A stretch of 12,421 bases of DNA from Physocladia obscura (lineage: Eukaryota; Chytridiomycota; Chytridiomycetes; Chytridiales; Chytriomycetaceae), in NCBI GenBank assembly GCA_027596945.1, contig JADGJH010001029.1:1-12421 (forward strand). Reading direction: 5' to 3'. Every line of letters starts with the position of its first letter. The stretch's first letter is position 1. Shown one piece after another: positions 1 through 8,300 of this stretch. Below the pieces are notes generated by a model. That model was given only the letters and a program-made list of their open reading frames with translations, was not told where the DNA came from and did not search any database. Position numbers and translations under genes: made by a program.

Positions 1-173
1 AGAGACAGCCCGTCTGGCCGCTCAAGAACACGGCCCCCTACACCGCCCCCGCAGACATCACCACCACCGCCACCACCGCTGCTCCCTACGGCGCCCCCAC
101 CAATGTCTACAGCTCAGCTGCCCAAACTGCCCTGTCGGCTGCTGCCGTTCTCGCTGTTTCTTTTCTCTTTTAA
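1..173 (+). CDS. C-terminal fragment of a probable GPI-anchored or surface protein (partial, 5' end outside window)
   Basis: The third frame is open from base 3 to a TAA at 171-173 and gives about 56 residues. The segment is clearly richer in G and C than the DNA that follows, as expected of coding sequence. It is rich in Thr, Ala and Pro (ADITTTATTAAPYGAP) and then ends in a small-residue stretch followed by a hydrophobic tail (ALSAAAVLAVSFLF) that runs right up to the stop. A Ser/Ala-rich cleavage region followed by a C-terminal hydrophobic tail is the usual layout of a GPI-attachment signal on fungal surface proteins. No catalytic domain is visible in this fragment, so the function is unknown. 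A single-pass C-terminal membrane anchor is an alternative reading. Confidence 0.6.
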   Translation, partial: RQPVWPLKNTAPYTAPADITTTATTAAPYGAPTNVYSSAAQTALSAAAVLAVSFLF

Positions 174-201
174 GTTTCTCGTTTCCTTCTTTGTTCAGTA
201 G

Positions 202-207
202 AATAAA
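202..207 (+). promoter_or_regulatory. Poly(A) signal AATAAA of the upstream gene
   Basis: A canonical AATAAA lies 29 nt after the TAA of the first gene, in T-rich DNA. The position fits a 3'-end processing signal. Confidence 0.55.
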
Positions 208-594
208 TGTATTTTTTTTAACGAGCATGGAAATAACCTGCTGTTGACATTTTATAGTAAAAAAATTTTTCAACATCTCACACCAAAAAAAAACATTGTT
301 CGAATTTCAAGCAAAGTTCAAGAAAAATAGGCACATGAAAACTTGGGAAAAACAAAAAAAAAAAAAATTGAAATAAGGTGGTACCAATCGTTGAAGAAGG
401 AAAAGGCAAATATATTTTTTTTGATCATTTTCGGGCATTAATTAACCTGCGAGCTAGTGATTGCAGTGACAGTTGGCTTCAATCGCTGGCTAAATTTACT
501 TTGTGGAGCTCTCCTGAGAGGCACGGGAGAATGATCAGTTGTTTTTTGACAATTTTCAAAAAAAAAAAAAAACGAAACCGCCAAAACAGACAAT
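208..594. other. Intergenic region before the enkurin gene
   Basis: AT-rich DNA with several A homopolymers, including a run ending near 367 and another near 560-574. It should hold the enkurin 5' UTR and promoter. I see no convincing TATA box or other defined element. Open frames here (for example one starting at 378 that runs into the enkurin exon in another frame) contain homopolymer-encoded Lys/Phe stretches and look non-coding. Confidence 0.4.
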
Positions 595-1983
595 ATGGCA
601 GCAACAGTGCAACACATGCTACAATCAACGATATTATCGCGTCAGAAAGCCAATCAATCCGCCGTAGCAATCGTTACAACATCTTCGGATTCTCGACGCG
701 TTGGGGGTGGTTCTTTTGTCGGCGGTATCCCGACCGATCCGCTCGATGAAAGCATTTATAACATGGTTTTGAGACCTGGTGTCGATGATCGTCCGCCGCA
801 GTTGTACAAAAGCCGATTTGCGAAAAGCGTGCGAAGTGAGACAATGAAACGGTGTGGTGTGATAAAAAATGAAGACAAGAAGGTCAAAACTGGGAGTGGT
901 ATTGGCGAAAAAATTGTTATATCAAGTTCACGTTTAAAAGCTGAAAATGATGGAGCGTCTGGAAATTACAAAGTTCCAACAGGTGTGTTTTTTGAATCTT
1001 AAATATTCCAATATTAAAAGATATATACTTAGGGCTCCAGAAACCATATAAAACTCATGTTAATAGAATTGAAAAGAATAGTGGTCTTGCCAAAAAAAGA
1101 AAAGGTTGAGTCTACAAATTTTAAGTTTTTTATTAAAAAAACTTTCATTCAACCTTAGATGTTTCGAAATTTACTCCATCAGCAAAAACAATTTCAAAAC
1201 CGATCTCGAATCCAACTTCTGGACGTATTGCAATGGCAGCCGAGCGTCGATCCAACGCGTCGACACCAGTCGTGGCAGATCCGTGCGCGTGGGATCATAT
1301 TGCCGCTGATGCCGCTGAAAATGCCACACACTATATTAAATCACCACTGCGTGGCGGAAAAGATAGAATTAATGATGATGGTAGTGCTGGCTTAGTCACA
1401 GGTGAACCAGGAACCAAAATCAAAAAAGGCTGCGATGAAGCTGTTCCAGAAGAATTATTAGAGCATTGGGATCCTTTTAGTCAAGAAGACGCAAAAAACA
1501 ATGCCAACGACAACGAAACAGCGACTACAGTTTTCAGAAGCTGTTCTCCACCGCCGACTGAAATGGCCTCTGGTACTGTCAGGAAGCATCATCATTTGAA
1601 AAAAGGTACCGGTGGCGGTGGCAACTCGAAAAACAGTTTTAATGCAGTTATAAATAATGATGGAGCAGCGGCAGTAGGTGCTACTGCTTCAGCAGGTAGT
1701 ATTGGTGGAGGAAGTAGACGAAGAATGCTTCCAGAAGCAGAGAGATTCGCTGTTCTGGCAGGATTAAAATCCAATTATCAGTCACTGATGGGAATTTACA
1801 ATAGACTTCCTGTTACAACAGATACAGTATCCAAAATAAACAGGTTAGAATTTAAATTGACATAAATGAATGATATGACGTGACATTTGCAGGAAAACGT
1901 CAATCGAAAAGCAATTGAACTTGCTTGAACAAGACATCAAAAAATTCAGTCATCCAAATATAATCATCGAAGAGGGACAATAA
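595..1983 (+). CDS. ENKUR: Enkurin (flagellar doublet-microtubule inner protein), three exons
   Basis: Exons 595-982, 1159-1843 and 1893-1983 join in frame to about 387 residues. The introns are 983-1158 (GTGTGT...CCTTAG) and 1844-1892 (GTTAGA...TTGCAG). The N-terminus carries the enkurin motif ESIYNMV followed by PPQLYKSRF. The C-terminus (about 319-387) carries the Enkurin domain, with MLPEAERFAVLAGLKSNY followed by a basic/acidic helix completed by exon 3 (RKTSIEKQLNLLEQDIKKF). In the family, ENKUR (FAP106 in Chlamydomonas) sits inside axonemal doublets at the inner junction, which implies flagellated cells. The protein is longer than animal enkurin (about 256 residues) because of a Gly/Ala/Ser/Asn-rich linker. 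The ATG at 595 has A at -3. A second acceptor (CATCAG, just before CAAAAACA) would also stay in frame, so the 5' edge of exon 2 is less certain than the rest. Confidence 0.88.
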
Positions 1984-2130
1984 CAGCGATATTTTTTGGA
2001 GGCATAAAGCAAATTAGAAAGTGGGAAGAAAAAGCAGGGGGAAAAAAAGAAGGAAAAAGAGAAATTTAAGAAGAATGGGTGAAATATGTTTAACCACATA
2101 TTATAGGGTTTCACACGGTTTTACAACCAA

Positions 2131-2140
2131 AATAAATAAA
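2131..2140 (+). promoter_or_regulatory. Overlapping poly(A) signals of the enkurin gene
   Basis: AATAAATAAA contains two overlapping AATAAA hexamers about 150 nt after the enkurin TAA. Confidence 0.55.
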
Positions 2141-2156
2141 TACATAAAAAAAGTTT

Positions 2157-2162
2157 TTTATT
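2157..2162 (-). promoter_or_regulatory. Poly(A) signal of the mitofissin-like gene
   Basis: TTTATT on the plus strand is AATAAA on the minus strand. It lies about 75 nt beyond the minus-strand stop at 2237-2239 and about 20 nt from the enkurin signals, so the two convergent transcripts probably end in or across each other. Confidence 0.45.
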
Positions 2163-2236
2163 TTTTAAATTTTTTGCTGAGCGAATTTAAAAATAAGGTA
2201 GTATGTGCTGAGAAATATTTTGTATGGTCATCAATA

Positions 2237-2805
2237 TTATGATCGACGATCTAGATATTCAAAAATAGTTTGAGATAGATTATCGCAAACAATTAACAAC
2301 GAACAATTACCATGACTCGAGTTTCTTTTCCTGTCGACATTTGACTGCAAACCACTCGTACTCAACCTCCTATCATCCTTTCCAGCCGCAGCAACCTGCG
2401 CAGATGCCCCACCGATCCCCAACGCCGACGCAATTCCCGACAAGGCATTCGCAGCGCTTGCAATAGTCGATTTAATGGTATCGCTTTCGTTTTCATTGTT
2501 TGCTGGTGATATTTTATTGTCGTTGTCTTTAAAGTATTCCGGATACTGGCTCACAAAAGAGATGCCCGCGTCGAGAACAGAGTTCCCCAAGAACACCATT
2601 TGCACGACTAACCATCTGAGTATAAAGTTTGGGATCCGTTCGATGCGCAAGTCTGTGTTTTTTTTTTGTTTTCACTGCTTTTAAAAATAGGTGTCTTATT
2701 AAGCAAACCCAGCAGCAATATTTCACCCAAATTTCCAGCACGCAGAATTGCAGCCAGCAACGTGGAAACAATCAAAATATCGACGGCAATGGGTATGAGT
2801 CTCAT
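2237..2805 (-). CDS. Mitofissin/DUF1748-like small mitochondrial membrane protein, two exons, with a C-terminal extension
   Basis: Exon 1 runs from the ATG at 2805 down to 2727 (donor GTGAAA) or 2709 (donor GTTTGC). Exon 2 runs from 2652 to the stop at 2237-2239 (acceptor CACAG). Both donors keep frame and give about 164 or 170 residues. The N-terminal part matches the DUF1748/mitofissin pattern: a start helix (VDILIVSTLLAAILRAG), a linker, and a second helix with FLGNSVLDAG, ending YPEYFKDN. In yeasts this family (Atg44/mitofissin) is an intermembrane-space protein that promotes mitochondrial fission in mitophagy. Family members are about 75 residues, whereas this one adds about 85 Ser/Ala/Asn-rich residues of no recognisable domain. 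A possible third intron (2251-2310, GTAATT...ATCTAG, 60 nt, no in-frame stop) could shorten the tail without changing frame. The family call rests on pattern recognition. Confidence 0.65.
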
Positions 2806-2947
2806 GAGTTTGTTGAGTGGCGAAGTTTGAGTTCACGTTGAAAGTTTTTTTTGCAGTTTTTAATTTCCACAGAATCTGCCAATGAAAAATTACACAGCTG
2901 TCTTGTAGGCAAATGCGGGTTATAATAAATAAACAATACTATAATTA

Positions 2948-3044
2948 TGTGGCAAGGCAGCGCAGTGGCTACAACTCGCACTTGCACAGAGGAGTCCGAG
3001 GTTCGATCCCTGAGTTGCTGTCCACATTTTGGGCCCTCTTTTTT
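2948..3044 (+). ncRNA. tRNA-derived polymerase III element (SINE-head-like), not an intact tRNA
   Basis: An A-box match (AGCGCAGTGG, 2959-2968) is followed 41 nt later by a consensus B box (GGTTCGATCCC, 3000-3010) and then a T6 run (3039-3044) suited to polymerase III termination. The flanks pair partly (TGTGG at 2948-2952 with CCACA at 3022-3026; GCAA with TTGC). Only three of five T-stem pairs form and no good anticodon stem is found, so this is not a normal tRNA gene. It could be a decayed tRNA, the head of a SINE, or a small polymerase III RNA. It sits just upstream of the mitofissin-like gene, on the opposite strand. Confidence 0.5.
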
Positions 3045-3228
3045 CACGTATATTTCACAAAAATCGAGAAAAAAAATTAATCTCACAGTCGAAAAACAAG
3101 CAGCACACCTATTTTACCTGTCCAAATTTCTTATCAATTACGAATTAATTTTATACCCCCACGCGAATTTTATCGACGCAAATCAGTTCAAAAATTACTC
3201 CATCTAAAAAAAATGGGCTTAAATGAAA

Positions 3229-3268
3229 AATAATAGCAGGTGAATTTGACAAATCACCTGCTATTATT
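3229..3268. repeat. Perfect 15-bp inverted repeat with a 10-nt loop
   Basis: AATAATAGCAGGTGA (3229-3243) is followed after 10 nt by its exact reverse complement (3254-3268). The hairpin stands alone in AT-rich intergenic DNA between the polymerase III element and the gene desert. It could be a cruciform, a remnant of a small transposon, or an RNA 3'-end structure. Confidence 0.75.
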
Positions 3269-3360
3269 GGAGTATGCATATGTTAATTTAATGTGCTCAA
3301 TTTTTATCAAATGGAACCTAGTTCATTATTACAGCAATTTTGTTGACTTTCAATCAAACT

Positions 3361-4140
3361 TCGATTCAATTTGACCTCAAATCAAAGTAGGCACAGGGGG
3401 TGTTGGATGCATTTGATTTATCGTGCGAATGCATTATTGATGAAGTTGCGTTGGGTGTAATCTAAAAGGCAATTCAAAGTTGCAAAAGGGAGAGAATTGT
3501 TGAGTGTGGAACAGCTGATCTGATATGGCACACCACATTGCCAGACATTGCTCAACTTGTGTTGTAACAGGTATTGCTCACGCTCTTTCTCCAGTCACTC
3601 TTGATTAGGAAGAATTTTCTTTTGCACCTCACACGAATAATTTATAATCTTATAGAATCTGGGATATGGGCAGCTGCTATTCTGCTACAGACACTTTGGT
3701 TCTTTTGAGACAAGTCAACAATGCCAAGTGTGCCCACTGGAGAGAGTGGAGGGGTCCAGAAGAAAAAGAAGGAAGGGAACAGATTGGACTGACCTGAAAA
3801 AAATGATCAAATTTTTGTGATAGGGGGTAGTTGTGGCTTACTGTGTCCAGTACATGGCTTGTCTTGACTATATGCTCTCCTCCTCTGGAATTGATATGTA
3901 CTCAGGTCTGGGGGGCTTTCTTTGCAGGGATTCTTATGTTGTTTTTGAGCTTCAGCAGAGGTAGGGTCAAAAAAGAGACATAACTGCACCTGGATCAAAC
4001 AAACTTTGCCCTGGAGCGCCTGGTGGTTTATCACAATAATGAAAACCAGGTTTGTTTTGCATTCGCAGATGGACCAAAATGTTCCAGATATTTGAATGAG
4101 GTGTTGAATCCTACGCCTGCAGACTCCGTTTGAATTGTTT
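3361..4140. other. Gene-poor segment of higher G+C, possibly a decayed gene or transposon
   Basis: This block is visibly less AT-rich than the DNA on either side. Short protein-like stretches appear on the minus strand, for example around 3500-3590 (LEKEREQYLLQHKL, then WQCGVPYQ) and 3807-4034, but stops interrupt them and I recognise no family. No terminal repeats or target-site duplication could be established. An ancient pseudogene or transposon remnant is the likeliest explanation. Confidence 0.3.
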
Positions 4141-4821
4141 ACATGGGTTGTTTATTATTCTGAAAATAGAACACTAAATAAAAACCCCATTCTTGTGCTT
4201 CATGTAAACTATTCTATATTAATTTAATTTCTGATTCGAATTTATGAGACAAAGCTGGAAGTTAAAATTCCTCCATTTCCGTTGCACCAAGTACTTGTCA
4301 AATAAACAATTTTCTTCCAATTACACCAATAAAATATAAACTGTTTAGTTTAACATTTAATATTGTGCATTCAGTTTGTATATCTAAATATAATTTCATT
4401 ATATTTAACATGAGGATGTGAGAAAATTATTTGCCTAAATGAAGTGAAGTTGCTTTGTCTGATAGGGCGTATTGATAGACAATGGGAAAAGCAAATCAGC
4501 AGTGTCCCACGAGAAGGTAAAAATACACATATGTCAATGAAAACAAAACAAACTTGTCAACTAATGCTGTGCCTAGTTAATAAGTAATAAAAAAACATAA
4601 ACAGTTGCCACAAAAAATTATGAGTGTGTGTAATTTAATATATATATTATATGTATGTGTCAATTCCAGAGACACTTGGCACCATTTTAATGCAATAAAT
4701 TTTTTTTAAATAACATAACTAGGCAAAAATGGCATTCTAATGCATAAAAAGTTCTGGGGTTAATTTGGTGAATATGGAACACTCGCAAAAACTCAATATC
4801 TCATGTGTATCTTTTTTAATT
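4141..4821. other. AT-rich intergenic DNA, nothing recognised
   Basis: Very AT-rich, with TA dinucleotide runs near 4638-4656 and no long open frame. I see no gene, repeat array or RNA here. Confidence 0.5.
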
Positions 4822-4827
4822 TTTATT
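4822..4827 (-). promoter_or_regulatory. Poly(A) signal of the TIR-NACHT-ankyrin gene
   Basis: TTTATT on the plus strand is AATAAA on the minus strand, about 72 nt beyond the stop codon at 4899-4901. Confidence 0.5.
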
Positions 4828-4898
4828 TGAGTAATAAATATCATACCAGTTACACAATATTCAGAAAAAATTTAATCAAAAATAATAATAAGGTTTAA

Positions 4899-5328
4899 TC
4901 AAGAATCGGTTTGCCAGCACTGATTCCATGCACCATGAGACTCCCAAATAATCAGTGAATTATCTGATTGATTCCAATCAATAGCAAACTTGTTGTTGTA
5001 CTTTGACAATATCAAGCCGTTTTTAAACTCCCATTTCTGGTTCTCACCCCCATTTTCTTCCCATTGGATCACCTCAGTGCCATTTTCAAAGTTGCATCCC
5101 GAGACATCCAGCACTTTTCCAGAGTGAATGTTGCGGATCATATCGCCATCCCACACAAATTTTTGGTTGTCCCCGCCATGATTCTCATAAACTAAGATAC
5201 GTGAGCCATTCTGCTACACAGCTGAGTACAAAAAAATGATGAAGTAAATATTCGCTCACCTCTTCACTCTTTCCTTCAACATCAAAAACCATATTCCTGT
5301 TTTCTTGATTGCAAATAGAGAAGGGAAT
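4899..5328 (-). other. Ricin-B-type beta-trefoil lectin domain (exons 9-10)
   Basis: Three homologous lobes are visible. Lobe 1 is split by intron 9: NRNMVFDVEGKSEE|NGSRI, then YENHGGDNQKF. Lobe 2 has SGKVLDVSG, then WEENGGENQKW. Lobe 3 has NKFAIDW, then WESHGAWNQCW. Each lobe keeps the Asp of the sugar site and a Q-x-W/F motif, so carbohydrate binding is plausible. The three-lobe alignment fixes the acceptor of intron 9 at CAG|AAT. Confidence 0.85.
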
Positions 5329-8300
5329 TGCGTCTATTTGCTGACTAGTTGCTCCATGCTTCAACAGTTTGGCAACTATTTCCTCATTTTTGTTTTGAGT
5401 TGCCAGCATAAGCGGTGTTGATTTATTCTTATCACCAACATTAACTGAGGCGCCCTTTTCAATTAGCAATTCTACTGAATATTTGCAGCCCTTTTCTGCT
5501 GCCCAATGCAGCATTGTCCGCCTTTCATTTTCATTTGGTTTATTCAAACTTTTTGCGTCAATACCATCTACAAAAGAACCTTGTTCAATTAAGAGACACG
5601 CAACGTTGGTTTGACGTTTCTTAATAGCAAGGAGAAATGGCGATTCGTTACTGTTGTTTCGCACGTTCATATTGGCTCCATGTTTCATTAGAATAGATGC
5701 AATTGCTGTGGATCCATTTTCTGCAGCAATATGTAACGGCGTACATCCGTCACTGTTGATCGCATCTACGCATGCTGTGTTGTTGATTAACACAGTCACT
5801 GTTTCTTCATCTTTGGAAGAAACGGCAAGATGAAGAGGAGTTGATTTATCAGCGGTCTTGAAATTGACGTTTGCGCCTTTTCTTAACACGAAAGAAACTA
5901 CTTCTTTTCGGCCACTGGCCGCAGCTTTATGAAGCGACGTTAATCCAGTATTATTAACAGCTTCCAACGAAATACCATTTTCTACAAGAAGTGCAACAAT
6001 TTCTCGATGCCCAATATCACATGCAATGTGAAGGAGAGTGTTTTGGTCTAAGTCCAAATGATGTATATTGCCACCTTTTGCTATTAAAAGATAGACTACT
6101 TCCTTTCTTCCGTTTTTAACTGCACTGAATAATGGCGTTTTTCCATAAAAGCTACATTGATTCACGTTAGCTCCGTTCTCCAGCAAGAGAGCAGCCACCG
6201 CTGTTTGACCTGCTTCAGCAGCAAAATGCAGTGGAGATCCAAACCATGTTTCACTTGACTGTTCGTAATTGACTTGAGCACCTTCTTCTATCAGAACCTT
6301 TGCAACCTCAACTCTGCCATATCGAGCAGCTAAATTTAAAGGTGTCCACCATGCATTCATTGGAATTAAATCAACAGCTGCCCCCTTTCGAACCAATAAT
6401 GATACAACTTTTGCATGCCCATTTTGAGCAGGCCAATTCAAGTTAAACTGATCTGACTGATCCATAACTCCATCAACTTCAATCACCCTTTTGGCACCCT
6501 TGTTTATAAAAAATTCGACAATCTCAGCATAGCCATGTTTTGCAGCACACCAAATTGGTGTCCAGAAACCTCCATCAAGTTCACAGTGTGCATTTATATC
6601 TGCGCCATTCTGAATCAAAATTGACGATATTGATATTTCACCACAAATGGCAGCATAGTGAAGAACACCCAAGTTATAATATGCACGACTATTATCGTCA
6701 TAAAACACCCGTTGATCTAACGAAGCACCGTTTTCAATCAACAATAATACCACATCCTCATGCCCGTTTTCAATTGCCACAAAAATTGGCGTCCAACCCC
6801 ATTCGTCCTCTGCGTTGACAGAGCTACCATCGGTTATTAAGGTTTTGACAAGCTTGACATTTCCTCTTTCAGCAGCATAGTGTAAAGCTGTGCGATTCTT
6901 GTCGAAGTTATTAGTTTGAAAAAAAATTTCAGATGTAACAAGGGGTTCCAATGTGCCTTCCCATGCTGCAAGGAAAATTGAGTTCTGTATACGGTTAATA
7001 CCAAAAATAAAAGTGTATATTGATTTTTTATACCATTTTATCCCTATGTGCTTCAAATTCTAGCCTTCTCTCCACTGATTTGTAATATCTAAATATTTTT
7101 CCAGTAGTGTAGCTCATTGGGTTAAATCCGTTATCTTCAGTCAAATACAAAAGTTCAAGCGGATTTGGTGCATTTTCCAGGATTACTTTAATAGTTTTTA
7201 AAGAATTGATTGCTCCAGCAACGTGAAGTGGTGTTTTGTTTATTTCTCCAGACGATTGAAAAGGTGTAATTCCGCGACAAGCCGGATTGGCCTTTCCATA
7301 TTTAAGAAGATACAGACAAATCTCGTGACTGCCACTTGTAGCTGCTTCGTAAAGAAGAGGGGATCTGGAAACACTCTTTTGGATTAAGTCCGACATCATT
7401 AGCAGTTCTTTTCCATTTCCGCGGACTAAAATTTCCTTGACAAGCCAAGCCAATCGTTTCTCAACTGCAGCAAGAAGGGCTCTTGGGCCATAAACTTCTA
7501 AAAATTTGATAAATAGAGCCTTGAAAATATCTTCTGTGAATTTGCGGGAATGAATACGTTCAAAAGTTTGAATGAAAGCGTCAAGTAGATTATCAAATAT
7601 GCTGTCCAAAAATATTCTATCATGGATGTGTTCAATCCAATTAGAAACTGCATAATGGTGTGCTGTTTTTGGGATTACAGATTGAGATTCAGAGTAATGG
7701 TCGCAAATAATGCGAAGTAGACGAACAATCATCCAATCATCAGCATCATCAAGAATAATCTTAAAGCGAAAATCGATGCACTCATCAGAAGTGACGTAAT
7801 CCTGAACTGACTTGTGAAGAAATGATATTTTGCCATTTGATCCAATGTTTAGCAAAGATTGTAACAAAGAAATGCAATACTTGACATTGGGTTCCTTAAA
7901 CTCGATGAAGTACGAGATTTCTTTAATAGTCAGTGGTTCCTTGGCAACTGCAATCAGACAAATCACAGATGTGAGAATGCAATCCGTGCGTCTGTTGAAT
8001 GCTCTTGAAAACGCAGATTGATAAATGGCACTTAATCCAAGAGGTAAAGCATTCACATCTTCCAATGTCAATGAGGTACCTTTTGGTTTTAAAGATTCTA
8101 AGGCCATAACAAGCCAAATAAACAACCCTCCAGATTTATCCAGAAGTGTTGACACTATTTCATCATTTATAGAGGATGTGACGCCAAAACTTTCTAAACG
8201 CGTGCGTATAACAACAACAGCGTCTTTCTGGTTGTCTTCCGCAGAGGGAATTATTGTTTGTTGGGGTAACTTACTTGCTTCAAAAGCAGCCACAATATCT

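Noticed and set aside
58..276. Minus-strand 72-aa open frame
   Set aside because: Antisense of the GPI-type tail and its 3' UTR; Lys- and Trp/Arg-rich composition from simple sequence.
378..749. Plus-strand 123-aa open frame overlapping the start of enkurin
   Set aside because: It runs through A/T homopolymers and overlaps the well-supported enkurin exon in another frame.
2021..2242. Plus-strand 73-aa Lys/Arg-rich open frame
   Set aside because: It lies in the enkurin 3' UTR, contains the poly(A) signals, and its composition reflects A-rich DNA.
2653..2676. Very short intron option (about 23 nt) in the mitofissin-like gene
   Set aside because: Although in phase, it is well below the size of every other intron in the window; the 74- or 56-nt options are preferred.
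3807..4034. Minus-strand 75-aa open frame
   Set aside because: No recognisable domain and no support from flanking sequence; kept only as part of the unexplained block.
6540..6818. Plus-strand 92-aa open frame
   Set aside because: Antisense shadow of the ankyrin exon.
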